From: Gnetum montanum
Lineage: Eukaryota > Streptophyta > Gnetopsida > Gnetales > Gnetaceae
Length of the DNA: 38,801 bases
Direction: 5' to 3'
Assembly (NCBI GenBank): GCA_015680685.1
Contig: MNCI01005599.1
Coordinates: 425,331-464,131 of the forward strand
Shown here one piece after another: positions 9,930-20,717 of the stretch (position 1 is the stretch's first letter; each line of letters opens with the position of its first letter). The notes under the pieces are model-generated. The model was given only the letters and a program-made list of their open reading frames with translations, did no database searches and was not told the origin of the DNA. The position numbers and the translations under genes were made by a program.

Positions 9930-10258
9930 CTAGTGAGCGCAAGTCGTCTCTTACAGTGATGATTTAAACATAATAAATAAAAAGGATTCTATTTATAGTT
10001 ATGCATCATTGAAATCCAATTTTTAGAAGGCAGTTGTTAAGTTATAGATTGTTTTTATAAAGTTATAAATAATTCATGAAAGCAAAAAATCAAAAATAAA
10101 GTGGCTTATAAGACCATAGAATTCATTATTGGCCGATCAAGAACATGTTACAATACACCATGAATGGTTAATGTTCAAACTTGCATAATTGAAAAAATGC
10201 ATAATGGAAAATTTTTTGACATACAAAATAGTAAAATACATCATTAGAAAAACTGTAA
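9930..10258. other. AT-rich stretch without recognised gene
   Basis: About 330 bases after LTR F. Nothing recognisable on either strand; it leads into the 3' end of the helicase pseudogene. Confidence 0.5.
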
Positions 10259-10260
10259 AA

Positions 10261-11110
10261 TCATTTTTCATTAGATTTAATGCATTGCTCTTCATCCAAT
10301 CTACTTTGAAGGTGAGAAGCATTGGACATCTTGATGTATCTTTCTTTGGAAATTAGAGGGAATATTTTCAAACTGTCAATACTCTTTACTTGAGATAGTG
10401 GCACAAACATAAGACTTGCTGCTTCTTTACTACCAACATCTACACATGCTTTCTCCAAGGTCATTCCCTGTGACTTATGTATTGTTAAAGCCCATGCTAA
10501 TCTCAATGGTAGTTGGCGAGATCTTCCACATATGATTGGTGGAATGGGTACTTGTTGAGAATGTTCATGATCATACAGTACTCCAATGTAAGAATCAAAC
10601 TCAATGATAACATATGATGACAACCGTGGAGGTTTACAGTGTAGACTATAAATTATTTCTTTAATGACTTAATTTTCCATTAACCGATCTTGCTTCTGGC
10701 CATAGATTAACAGTAGGCATAACCCTTGTAGCTTCACAAATGAACACTCCTCGATCTAATTCACCTTCTGCATCATCCCAAAATCTAACACCATTTGTGT
10801 TTGTATCTACTATGCAACATGCAACTGGCTTCTGCATTTTTAGTAATACCTTTTCATTATGCATATGCACCTGATTCTTTGTATCAAACAAATGCACAGA
10901 ATCCTCAAACTCATCTTGCCCATTTAAAGTTGATGAAAAATCCATTTTGAATATCAAAAATTCATAATCATCATCATTGATCTCTCCTTCTCATATATTC
11001 TTAAAAACTCCTCTAAATCTTTGTTACCGTGAATCATCATCCCTTTGTTGATACACAATATCCAAAGTTATAAATGTATTGAATGCTAACCACATTTTTT
11101 TACATGGATT
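10261..11110 (-). pseudogene. PIF1-family DNA helicase, C-terminal part, pseudogene
   Basis: PIF1 helicases are ATP-driven 5'-3' DNA helicases. Reading leftward from about 11110 on the minus strand: degenerate YQQRDDD with FRGVFKNI, then GEINDDDYEFL, the usual 'Q-x-D-x-x-FR...G-x-x-x-x-D-W-x-x-L' region. The open piece 10957-10661 contains EATRVMPTVNLWPEARSVNGK. The open piece 10623-10261 contains VPIPPI, then LPLRLAWALTIHKSQGMTL (the conserved AWA-IHKSQG-TL motif) and FVPLSQVKSIDSLKI, where the motif VI arginine (ALSR) is Gln. One frameshift right after NGK separates the two pieces. The N-terminal Walker A/B part is not recognisable. It is closer to cellular or virus-type PIF1 than to the usual plant Helitron helicase. 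The origin is unknown. Confidence 0.8.
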
Positions 11111-12530
11111 TGTGATGATATGTACGGTATAACATCTTCCAATTCATGTATGTATCCAATAGAAATCCATTTTTATTCCATTTCTTCATCATTTCTTCGT
11201 AGATCATGTTTTACATCTCTAAAAGGATAGTGCAATAGTAACTATTCCTAATAATAATCTTTCCATTTTTTTCTCTTAATCTTAGAGGTACTCTAAATCT
11301 AGGACATGTTCTAACATTAGTTGAGGTATTTGAGTCTAGTTGAGAAAGTTCGGGTAACTCTTAATATCATCCATACAATAAAGAAAATTAGAATATTTAT
11401 CATAATACAACTATTAAAATGATATATGATCTTTGTTATGGAAAGTTGCAATATCTATATGGTGACAATTTAAATCACACTTGAGAAGTCAATTAAGTCC
11501 ATGTGTAAGACACAAAGCGCTCTTTTTGAGCTCCCAATCGAACATGCATATCTCATAATTATCTCTAATAATGCAAATTATGTTTCCTGCCAAAAACAAA
11601 CCCTTGCCATAGATTGCCAAAAAAATAAGGCATGACTGCTTAAACTTTCGTTTTCCCAAGTAGAAGTGAAGTATTACATGTACGCATAGAGTGTATAAAA
11701 AGAGGATTGGCTAAATAGTCTTTATCTGGATTGATGAAGCATAAATGCATGTGTGCATTAAACCTATAAAACAAAATTGCATAATTGCTTTAATCTCCTT
11801 ATCACTTGATGATGAAAGGAAAAAATTGATGATTTCTAGTAACATCTAAACTCGATTTAGATTAGAACCCATGTTGATGCCTTCCTTGAGCTATCCTCAA
11901 ATGTTTTAGAGTTGGGATTATTGTTTCACCTGTTTCACAAGGAAGACTTGGTTGATTTTGTGTAGTTTCATTGAAGTTACTGTTGAGCCAAGGCCAAGCA
12001 GACCATAGTAGAACATTGAATTTGTTGCTTTTGCTTGATTATGACGTTGTAATTGCAACTATGTAGATGGGTTCTTACTCAAAATTGTTTTTAAATTGTG
12101 AAGCTTGAAAAGCATTTAATATTTAAAAATAAACTATTTTATGTGCCATATGGCATAAATCTTTGGGATGGGTAAATGACTGAGATTCATGCATGTTTTA
12201 TTTTATTTGCCATATGGCATAAATCTTTGGGATGGGTAAATGACGGAGATTCATGCATGTTAAAAATACACTGAAAACTAAGTTTTTACTAAGCAAATGC
12301 AATATTTTAAAAGGTTAATGTTTCATCAGCCTTGAATTACTTATAAATTAATTTAAAAATAAAAAGATGTAATAAGAAATAATTTAAATAAAAAGTTTCG
12401 TATTTTCATCGGCACTTTATCCTTAACGAACTTTTTAGACGTTACAAAACCAACCAGCTCAACGAGTATTTTGGATTAATTCTACAATAGTTAAATTGTT
12501 GCTAAAATTACAGTTATTGCAGCTTTCTTT
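11111..12530. other. AT-rich stretch; no gene recognised
   Basis: About 1.4 kb with no convincing coding match on either strand. It may contain the decayed N-terminal half of the helicase, but Walker motifs could not be found. It includes the 64-bp-period duplication at 12145-12261. Confidence 0.5.
12145..12261 (+). repeat. 53-bp direct repeat, two copies
   Basis: Copies at 12145-12197 and 12209-12261 differ at one base (T/G) and each begins with the palindrome GCCATATGGC. The spacing is 64 bp, and similarity extends a few bases upstream. The near-identity points to a recent local duplication. Confidence 0.9.
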
Positions 12531-12779
12531 CCTCACATCAGTGCATGCATCGCTTTGTTCGTGTGGTCATGTAGCGAGCTTCTAATCATAATTTTCTTCG
12601 GATGGAGAGTGCTGGTACACTGCACACATTTTCTGCTTGGACATAGGCAAAGAGCTTCGTTCATGCATCTTGGTGACATATATAAAAGAAAAATGGGCGA
12701 ATTTGAAAATAATCTTTTTCCCATGATAAACGATTAATTTTTTGAAACTTCAGACAATGATTAACGTTTCTTCATCATA

Positions 12780-13400
12780 AAGAAAGTCTGGCCTATTAGT
12801 TTCGGTGCGGCTGGGCCGGTATCTCGTTGGATGGGCAGCAGAGGCTGAGGTTAGAGGCAGAGAAGGGTTACTAGGGCAATTTAATATGCTACGTCTGTGC
12901 GAGGGTGAAGACAGGCGAGGTGGTGTCGGCATCGCTGGGACAAGTGGCGGAAGTGACCAGTGAGGCGAAGGCGGTGGTGACAAAGGAGAACGTGCAGTGC
13001 AGCCCGTAGTGGATGGCATGGAGGGTTTTCTGCCACACGAGGGTCTGTGTGGCATGGTGTGTAAAAGGGGAACACAGACAGTGCCACAGCACAGCACAGC
13101 CAGGGTTTTTCCACAGTGGGACGGCCTGCGGTTGTGTTGCTATTGCGTAGCTTGGATCATGCCGGTTGTTGCCCCTCCGCGGTGGTCCTGGACTGCAACC
13201 TCGACAACAACGGTGCCGTGGCACCTCGACCTTCGCTAGGGCTTCTATTATGCACTCACATTCACATTCAGTGCAGCAAGGACGTGCGCGCAGGTGGAAC
13301 GCCTGAATATCACCATCGACGACCACGCCATGTGGGAGGTCTCCATCCAAATCGTGTATAGTTGCCATGGGTGGGACTCTGGGAAGGGCAGGCGCCGTGG
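12780..13400. other. Isolated GC-rich island
   Basis: About 600 bp with clearly higher G+C and many CpG/CHG sites, inside DNA of roughly two-thirds A+T. Several overlapping ORFs on both strands result from this composition. The boundaries are fairly sharp (left near 12780, right near 13400). It matches no other part of the window. It could be a captured host gene fragment, a DNA transposon interior or a gene 5' end. Confidence 0.6.
12889..13371 (-). pseudogene. Possible gene fragment with faint HMA-like N-terminus
   Basis: The minus strand is open from 13455 to 12889. From the Met at about 13371 it reads MATIHDLDGDLPHGVVVDGD, then a short strand, CCTECECEC and IIEALAKVE. This resembles the CxxC loop and first helix of plant heavy-metal-associated (HMA) domains, though the CxxC-to-Ala spacing is one residue off. 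After KVE another frame gives VVVEVAV, as if a frameshift cut the domain. The TGTGAA units coding for the EC repeat look like slippage. Downstream residues are composition-driven. I do not consider this a working gene, and the family link is a guess. Confidence 0.22.
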
Positions 13401-14022
13401 AGATTGTTAGTAGATCTGGCAACAAGATATGAAATGAGATGAAAATAAAGAGCAATTGCCGAAAAATCTTATTATCAGCACTGGAAATAACAAGCTTCTC
13501 TCTTCATCACAAGGAGAGAACAAGAAGAAGCCTCTCTCTCATGCAATGGGAGAACTCTTAACTCTTGTTTATGAAATAGCCATGGGGTTACAAAATTGGA
13601 AACATCTAAAAATTAACTAAGAATCTAACATAGATCTTCACAACACGTTTAGAAGTCTTATGTTATCTTCGGGAAAATTCTAAAACTACGATAGAAACGG
13701 AAAATGTAATTCATGAATAAGCAACTGCGCCATTACCCGAACGCGGGACATGTCATCTCTGTTGGAAAAAACTAACTTAGCCGTGCCACTACCGAAGAAC
13801 GCGGGACGTGGTGGTGCAACATCGTTATGGACGAAATATTATTCTCGTTACCAATACCCTCCCCTACTTTTATGTACAAAATATAACTCCTGTTACCGAT
13901 GAACTCTAGCGTGATAAACTCTCTTTAAAGCGTTATAGATGAAATATTATTTAATGTTACCCATGTACAATTAATTGTGGGCTCTCAGCCAAATTAAATG
14001 TTGCAATGTGCGACCTCCTCTA
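13401..14022. other. Stretch without recognised gene
   Basis: Contains CT/GA-rich sequence (13490-13545) and AT-rich DNA. On the minus strand 13640-13400 vaguely resembles the end of a copia LTR, but no PBS or paired LTR was found. Nothing else is supportable. Confidence 0.4.
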
Positions 14023-14248
14023 TTTTAAGCTTATTATTTAATAGTATTCAAATAAACCATTTAAATTTACTTACAAATATCTATATGTACTAAATGTTTC
14101 ATTTTATTACTAAACATTCAAATATTTAAGAGGGTTTTAAGCTTATTATTTAATAGTATTCAAATAAACCATTTAAATTTACTTACAAATATCTATATGT
14201 ACTAAACGTTTCATTTTATTACTAAACATTCAAATATTTAAGAGGGTT
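14023..14248 (+). repeat. 112-bp tandem duplication
   Basis: Copies start at 14023 and 14135, each beginning TTTTAAGCTTATTATTTAAT and ending AAATATTTAAGAGGG. They differ by about one transition (AAATG/AAACG). Near-identity in an otherwise old, diverged setting suggests a young event. Confidence 0.92.
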
Positions 14249-14472
14249 GTAATAAAAACTAAACTCACAAGTATATCATTAATCAATTAGTTGTATTTCA
14301 TAAGGTACTTGAAATAAAACCTTATACTTGTAAGTACTAAATGATGTTAAGTATTGTGTTAAATATTTTAAGTAAATACTTTATATCTGAGAATAACAAA
14401 TATTATTTTCAAGTATATGTATATTATTCTCAAATATATATATTTTGAGAATAATATACTCATGTGTATTAT
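14249..14472. other. AT-rich DNA with ATATAT/AGAATAAT tracts
   Basis: No gene. Contains repeated 'gagaataa' and 'caagtatatgtat' segments. It ends where LINE coding similarity begins. Confidence 0.5.
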
Positions 14473-14846
14473 TCTTCTTGTTGGGCTCCCTCTCAAGCTA
14501 CTTATTAGATGTTGAAATGGTTATTTGGAGATTTTATGTGGTCTTCTAAATATTCTTAAAAACATTTTCACCTAGTTGCTTAGGATATTGTTACTCTCCC
14601 TAGGAAAAATGGTGATTTCGATCTTTTAAATTCTTTCAAACAAAGATTTACTTTAGTGGCAAAGTGGTTGTTTTAGTACTTGGATGATTTTGACATTATT
14701 GAAAACTCCTCTAGCTAAGGCTATAATAAGCATTTCCCAAAAAATAGCCATTTTAGAAAGGTATCTACTTTGCTAATTGGATTTTCTCTCATCATATGAT
14801 TATCATTATTAAATCTCATGTCTTCAAAAGCATTTGGAGAGCTTAG
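14473..14846 (+). pseudogene. LINE (non-LTR) reverse transcriptase relic, part 1
   Basis: In one frame: KWLFGDFMWSS, then HFHLVA-stop-DIVTLPRKNGDFDLL and FTLVAKWLF. This matches the region downstream of the catalytic core in plant LINE RTs (FLWSG, HLVAWD-LPK-GGLG, NKALLAKWLW). At least two conserved Trp codons have become TAG. The host DNA of the nested cluster is therefore itself an old LINE. The reading is interrupted by the solo LTR at 14847. Confidence 0.7.
14842..14846. repeat. Target-site duplication CTTAG of the solo LTR
   Basis: CTTAG before the LTR and CCTAG at 15619-15623 after it, one transition apart. Confidence 0.8.
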
Positions 14847-15618
14847 TGATGAGACGCGATTCACGATATCGCGCTCCGCCGCCAAGTCTATAAATAAGAG
14901 GTGGCTCTCCCTTGTTTCCTCATCCTGGGCTAGAAGTAGGGAAACTCTGGTAGTTTGATCACTCCAGAGATAGAATATTTTCCATGTGCCTGCAGTAGAA
15001 ATCCTAAAGTGAACGGATCTTTATTCGAGCAACATTGTACCTGAACACAAGTTGTGTACGATAATAAAGATGAATTTTCTGGATAAACTTTGTAGTGCAT
15101 GGAATAGGATTTTATTTATTGCTTTTTCTCTCACCCTTAAAATCCTAGAATGTGGAATGAGTACGACTAGATTACGAGCATCTAAGGATGTGTACGAATA
15201 ATCAAGGAATCAGCTGCTCATTGCACTTAGGCTAGATTAGATTCTCTCAACCCTTTCCTCCTAGTTAAGTGCCTTAGTACAACCACTTCGAGCACGTGCG
15301 TTACGCATGGTGATCCCAACAATGATTAGCGTTTGGTAGTCGCGGTTGCATCGGTTAGTTAGAATTAGTACTTAGTTTCTCAACCCTTCACCTTGTTAGC
15401 ATAGGAGACATAAAACATAAAAAGATATAAAAATCATATACCTCGGACTTACTTAACCATACACCGTGACAACTACAAGTAAGTCTGGGAAGACAGCGAA
15501 TGATTAACCTCAAGTGTTCCATGGGGCGTGTAGGCACTTAGTCTGCGGAGTTCGATCGAATCGTGCATGCTACGCTCATTTCGTATGGTTGAGTGTAGGG
15601 GTACCTCGCCACTCATCA
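14847..15618 (+). mobile_element. Solo LTR of the A subtype
   Basis: Begins TGATGAGACG, has one GATATCGC unit, TATAAATA at 14889-14896 and AATAAAGATGAA, and ends CCACTCATCA. It is 772 bp and closely follows the element A LTR. It is flanked by a near-perfect 5-bp duplication with no internal region, so unequal recombination between two LTRs removed the body of the element. It splits the LINE relic. Confidence 0.92.
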
Positions 15619-15623
15619 CCTAG

Positions 15624-16341
15624 CAAGTATTACACCATTAGATAGATTAGACTAATGTCAAGATCAATCATATCCTTCTTTCTAAACTTTGTCCATGATG
15701 GTTACCTCTTTCACTTACTCCTCTTACTACTACAAATTCTCGAGTGGCTACTTCTTGCTTTTAGAAGGGAGTGATTTCTCTTAGGTGTCTATGTGTTGTT
15801 GACCAATGGACTTCTTGAAAAATGTTTGATAATTTGTATGGGGTATCTATATCCTTGCATCATTATTTTGATAAAATTTATAATTTTATTTACTACTATT
15901 TATCGTTGGATGCTTCGATGCAAAATTTTTTTCATCGTCTTTGTTAGACTAATGAATTGAAAATTTTGCCTTATATGTTGCATGTTCCATTTCAACATTT
16001 GCACAATTCCTTAATTATTGTGAATTGATGCAACATGTTTTAACACAAACAAGAATTAGAATAATTTTATGTTTCCACCTTTAAACGAATATAGAAGCTT
16101 CCTACTCTACCTAAAATTCAACAATTTCTTTAGCATCTTCTTCATTAAGATTTACCTATTGGCATACGCCTTGAACATCTTGGGGTTCATACTCTTGTTT
16201 ACCCTCTTTGTGGAGCTATAGATGATTTTGTTCATGTCTTTTGGCAATGTTATTTTGCTTAGCACACTTGGATTTGGGCATGTAAAGTTATTCCAAATTG
16301 TCATCTATCTTAAGATGATGTTTTTTTGGCGTTTTGTCTAT
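15624..16341 (+). pseudogene. LINE relic, part 2: RT C-terminal zinc-binding region
   Basis: The earlier part is too decayed to read. Near 16155-16320 one frame gives about 50 codons: PIGIRLEHLGVHTLV, YPLCGAIDDFVHVFWQCYFA, one TAG, then HTWIWACKVI. This is the zf-RVT pattern that ends plant LINE ORF2 proteins (CPLCG-x-ET-H-FWQC-FA-x-x-W). It ends at the target duplication of element C. Confidence 0.72.
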
Positions 16342-16346
16342 TACTT
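16342..16346. repeat. Presumed left target-site copy of element C (TACTT)
   Basis: Five bases before the TGATGAGTCATC start of C. The right copy lies outside the window, so this cannot be confirmed here. Confidence 0.5.
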
Positions 16347-16422
16347 TGATGAGTCATCATTGGTTGGTTGTGTTGACGAGGCCTTGTCAATGTGGTTGAC
16401 GAGGCCTCATCAACGCATCTCA

Positions 16423-16454
16423 CCCTACGTTGACAAGGCCCCGTCGACGTAGGG
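16423..16454 (+). promoter_or_regulatory. U3 hairpin in element C LTR
   Basis: Arms CCCTACGTTGAC (16423-16434) and GTCGACGTAGGG (16443-16454) pair at 11 of 12 positions around the loop AAGGCCCC. Two more near-palindromes built from TTGACGAGGCC precede it at 16373-16408. D has related GTATAC and CGATG/CATCG elements here. Confidence 0.6.
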
Positions 16455-16542
16455 TTTGTCTATTGCTTATAAGTACATGCCTACCAGTCGCATTTATGAC
16501 ACTCTAGATTTCAGTAGCAGTGCTCTTGCATTTTTTCCATTT

Positions 16543-16547
16543 GAAAG
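16543..16547. repeat. Target-site duplication GAAAG of element B
   Basis: GAAAG here and AAAAG at 26376-26380, one transition apart, flank element B. Confidence 0.82.
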
Positions 16548-17400
16548 TGATGAGTGGCGAGGTACCCCTATGCCCAACCATACGAATACGAGCATTCACG
16601 TGCAATCCAGTCAAAATCCGAGGATTAAGTGCTTATGCATCTACATGGAACAAGGATGAGTTATGTAGTCATTGTCTTCCCAAGCTTACTTATAAGACAC
16701 AATTGTATGGTTAAGTAAACTCAAGGTATATGATTTTTATGTTTTTTTATATTTTCTATCTTAGTCTCCTAAGTGTGTGCAATGAAAAGATTTAACTAAC
16801 TAATGGGTTTTTATAGCTCTAATGTGAATCAAATCCTAACACCAACATCCGTTTCCACTCTCCGGACACATCCTAAACTAGTGCAACACTACTAGGATTA
16901 CCAAACACTAGTTGTTACTAGGTTACCAAGTGTTCCACATATGCTCGAAGTCATTGTGTTGAGTGTGTTAATTCATTGATAATTGATAATTAATAATTTA
17001 ATGAAATAACATTAATTAACCATTGAAAGCATCAAATAATAGTAAATAACACGAAATGCAATAATTAAGCTATTCTAAATGTTGCAAGGTTTATCACAAA
17101 GTTTGTATTTATTTCTGGACACAAGGTGTGCTTAGGTACAAAATGCTTGAATAAAGATCCATTCACTTTATGACTCCTACTATGAGCACTCAAAAATAAT
17201 TCTAACTCTAGAATAGAAAAATTGCAAGAGTTCGGCTAAGGGATTGAAAAACTAATGTCCAAGACCAAGTGCCCCTGTCTCCTATTTATAGGCAATGAGA
17301 TAAGTTCTGACATTGTGTGTTCGATATCGGTTGGCCCATCTAATATCGCATATCCAATATTGAGGGTTCGATATTGAGGTGCTTACTTGGTGACTCATCA
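16548..17400 (-). repeat. Element B 3' LTR
   Basis: The plus strand shows TGATGAGTGGCGAGG at the left (LTR end) and GACTCATCA at the right (LTR start). 853 bp, the same length as the other LTR. About four GATATC-type units lie near 17320-17375 and the TATA box is at 17283-17290 on the minus strand. Confidence 0.93.
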
Positions 17401-17416
17401 TACCCCCATGACTAAA
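17401..17416 (-). other. Element B polypurine tract
   Basis: Minus strand TTTAGTCATGGGGGTA directly before the 3' LTR. Confidence 0.8.
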
Positions 17417-19330
17417 TGAAAACTCATCCTTGAGTTCCTTACAAAATATTGGGAAGGTATGGAATTATTGACTGAACGACACTGACGGTGACATGGAATG
17501 ATAGACTCAAAGTGCCCAGTGAATAGATTGACAACGTATTACAGCATTGGTGTTCATAACCATTGTGGTGAACACTATACATAGATGACATCCAGTCCCT
17601 CATTTGACAGCTTGAAAAGAGAGAGAGAAAAGAAAATGAGCTGAGTTGCTACCGATGTTAAAAAGGTGCACACCACTGTTTGTCCATGGCCACATGACTA
17701 AGCATGTTCCTTGGACCAATGCTCTAGCTCTAGTTCATCCTGAGTGCTTCCTCCTATCCCAGTTCATTATTCATGTGATCACCATCTACATGCACAACAC
17801 AATCATGAATTAGCAAGGATAGATAAGATATAGTGCAATTGATACCTTACCTCGATATGAAACACACTGGCTAGGTTGTGGGTATGGCAGATACTAGGTT
17901 AGAGGTTTGTAAGTGATAATTACCCCAGGTGTAGGGGTGAAATAAGTAATGAAATGGAAAAATTTGCAACAGGCCCTCATGACTAAGAGTGAACCTCCTG
18001 TAGCAATAGGATGGAAAATGAAAGAAAAAGGAAGGTAAGAGGAAAAATAATGGTGAAGCCAATAGATAAAAAATGGATGTCATGGGTGGGTTGAAATGAG
18101 AAATAGTTGATTACAAGAAATTTTTAAGGGAAAAGAAGTTAACAATTACACCAAAAAGGAATGCCAGTGGGTCCTCCCCAAAGTAGGCTCATGCCCTTGA
18201 TGCCTTGACAAACCCACAAACTAAAGAGTCCGTAGGCTCTAGGAATGACATATGGAGACAATAGTTAAGAATTCACCCACAAGAATTTATCAAAGAATAA
18301 CAATGAATTGACTAAGATATAGACCAATCATAAAAGTAGCAATGAGGTAGCACATGGGAAGAGAAGAGAGAATGGAATGGAGTCCCAAAATTAAGGTTGT
18401 GTAAAGTCCCTTATGTATTAGGTGGCTAAGGTGACTTAATAAAATTCAGCCCAAATCCAGATTAAAACTAACCACATCCAGTGACCTCGCATCAACACAC
18501 TTGACCAACCCATCCTCCTAAAGTAACAAGAATGCTTCCATAGAGTAACGAGCATCCCCCAAAAAGAGAATAATAGATAAATAGGAAGTGAGAAAGGGCC
18601 TTAGTTAGAGGGAACCTTCAGGCATTGGTAGCATGTCTTTCTAGTGCCATAACTAGTGCTTGTAGCCCATACTCCTTTATTACATCTAAGGGGTGTGGTT
18701 TGAATTCCCACCATTTTTTTTTGTTCTTCTTTTTTCGCTTTTTCTCTTTCTTTCTTTTTTTTATGTGAGAACCACACCATGCAAAGACTTATTTGATTCA
18801 TTCAACTTCCTGATATTAGTTAACAGTAGAATGGCGAAAAACCTATGAAAAACATCCAAGTACCCAAGAGAATAGATAGCAAAAATGCATCAAATCCCCT
18901 TGAGGTCACACCCTTTTGAATCCATTTGAATCTTTCCTTGGTTTGAAGAATATCAAGCCACCAATTCATTGATAGGTTTGTTTAGAAAAATGGATAGTAC
19001 ATTTCCAAAACAAAGGGAGACCATAGAGTTGAATGGATGAATGGATGACATGGACTCATTTCTTGTTTTATCAAAAGAAACCATATCTTAGCATCAATAT
19101 TAAAATTCAAAGGTAAAAAATAAACATTAGTAAGCAACACTATTATAGTACAATCTAGCATCATGAGCACTTATGATATGACGAGTGAGAGTAAATCAAA
19201 GAAAATGTAATAGAGAAAGAAACAGTAAAAATGTTAATGATGGTGTAAAACAAAAACAAGTAAATATGAAAAATCTCTAAAACAAAAATGTTTAAAACAA
19301 AAAAGATAGAAGAAACTAAGGGCTTAGAAT
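17417..19330 (-). other. Element B 3' spacer (modules 1 and 2), no intact gene
   Basis: About 1.9 kb after integrase. PPT-like box 2 is at 17973-17988 (TCATGAGGG, one base changed). A putative 65-bp intron (17786-17850: GAG/GTAAGG ... TGTAG/ATGG on the minus strand) precedes a short ORF remnant down to about 17590. Patches match the element A spacer, for example the 'atccattcatcca' block at 19034-19049. It contains T/C-rich tracts (18713-18762). No protein domain was recognised. Confidence 0.65.
17786..17850 (-). other. Putative 65-bp intron before the B 3' ORF remnant
   Basis: The minus strand starts GTAAGGTATC after CGAG and ends TGCATGTAG before ATGGTGATC. GTAAG is a good donor consensus. 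Same position as 6225-6284 in A and 35340-35402 in D. Confidence 0.42.
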
Positions 19331-20690
19331 AATTAGCATTAGTGGCCATCTCCACCATGATTGAGTTGGAAGGAGGAGACCCGAAATAATGAGCAGGGTT
19401 ATCCATCAATAGAGGTAGTGTTAGTCCTAGCCATTTTGGGCTCATGGAAAGGTTTGGTTTGCTAGATGTTAACCAATAATTTCTTATCTAGGCTTTTAGG
19501 TTTATAGATCATCATGGCCCTTAAAGGAAAAGTTTCATGAATAATATAAGATCCTTCCCACAAAATTTGAAATTTAGTTCATTGTGGCACGTGTGCAGGA
19601 TTCCAATAAAGAACCCTATCTCTTGGTTGGTATGTGACTTTTCTAATTTTCAGGTCATGACGTTGTTTGTTGAAGGTCTTATGCAATTTTTTGGATGACA
19701 AGGCGGCTAATCGATTTTCATCTAGCAAGTTAAGATTCATTAACCATTTTTTCTCTGTTAAATTGAGGTCAAGGTTAAGGTCACATGTTATAGATAGTGT
19801 ACGGAGCTTAGCTTGGATAGGAAGTATTGAAAGTTTATCGTACACTAACTCATAGGGAGAGTAGCCTATTGGGAGTTTCCATGTGGAGCAGTAGGCCCAA
19901 AGAGCATCGTTCAGTTTGGTGCTCCAGTCTCACCTATATTTGCTAATGGTTCATGTCACGATTTTTGTGGTTTCCCTATTGGTGACTTCAGCTTGACCAT
20001 TCACTTGAGGATGATATGGTGTAGTTAGTTTATGCTCAACTCCTAGGAATTGCATTAACTTTTGAAAACTCGCACCTATAAAATGTGTATCATTATTAGA
20101 AATAAGTGCACGAGGCACGCCAAACCTGTTTACGATTTATTGTTGGACAAATCTTGCAGCGGTAGATGATGTACAGTTAGTAACAAGGGCTACTTCTGCC
20201 CATTTTGTGAAATAGTCAACAGCAACAACAATGTATGCTTTTCCATTAGACATTGGTGTAATAGGCCCCATAAAATCAATACCCCATATATCAAAGGGTT
20301 CTAAGGGTTGAATCCATTGTTATGGACCCTTCATTCTAGCAGTCATTCCCCCATCACATTAGTAGCACTCACAAGATTGGACAAAATGTTGGGCGTCTTG
20401 AAATAATTTAAGCCAATAATATCCTGCAAGCAAGATCTTAATGGCTATTTTTCTCCTAGCGTAATGACCCCCACAAGGGCCCTCATGAGTGTCTTGGAGA
20501 ACTCACAATTAATCTGCATCAGGAACAAACCATCAAACCAAGCCATCAGAACACACCTTGTAAAGGTGTCCATTGATTTCCATGAAATGTTTGACTCAGT
20601 GGGGAAACTGTTTTTTTGTTTTAATGTCCAACGCTTGTGGTGTTTCTTGTGTGAGAAGATAAGTAAGAATGCTACTATACTAATTTGCAT
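19331..20690 (-). pseudogene. Element B integrase (zinc finger, core, C-terminal part)
   Basis: Integrase inserts the cDNA into the host genome. Reading on the minus strand: remnant of the Cys pair of the zinc finger (CECY, near 20350), WGIDFMGPI with the first catalytic Asp (about 20280), [13 protein letters not shown], and VPRALISNNDTHF, where the second catalytic Asp (ISD-x-GTHF in the family) is Asn. Then come TPYHPQVNGQAEVTNRE with the catalytic Glu, and NDALWAY with IGYSPYELVY. The open piece 19845-19579 (88 codons) holds HDLKIRKVTYQPRDRVLYWNP, and a further piece has FQILWEGSYI. It ends at SNSIMVEM/PPT-like box 1 (19351-19367). Stops and the Asp loss make it inactive. Confidence 0.88.
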
Positions 20691-20717
20691 CGGTGGGTGA
20701 TTGATTGTTTATTACAC

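Larger units (their letters stand above)
16347..16547 (+). mobile_element. Element C 5' LTR, first part (U3)
   Basis: Begins TGATGAGTCATCATTGG, close to the start of the D LTR (TGATGAAGTGTCATTAG). U3 has GACGAGGCC/GTCGAC repeats in place of GATATC units. It breaks at 16547 where element B enters with a GAAAG/AAAAG duplication and resumes at 26381. The combined LTR is about 941 bp. Confidence 0.85.

Noticed and set aside
9930-11110. Helitron around the helicase (a CTAGT follows LTR F)
   Set aside because: No Rep/HUH motif, no 3' hairpin plus CTRR end was found, and the helicase motifs do not look like the plant Helitron type.
12533-13361. Multiple overlapping ORFs on both strands of the GC-rich island as separate genes
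   Set aside because: High GC lowers stop frequency in all frames; codon patterns and domains do not support them.
13400-13640. Copia-type LTR end on the minus strand
   Set aside because: Only a general CT-rich resemblance; no PBS, no paired LTR and no copia pol nearby.
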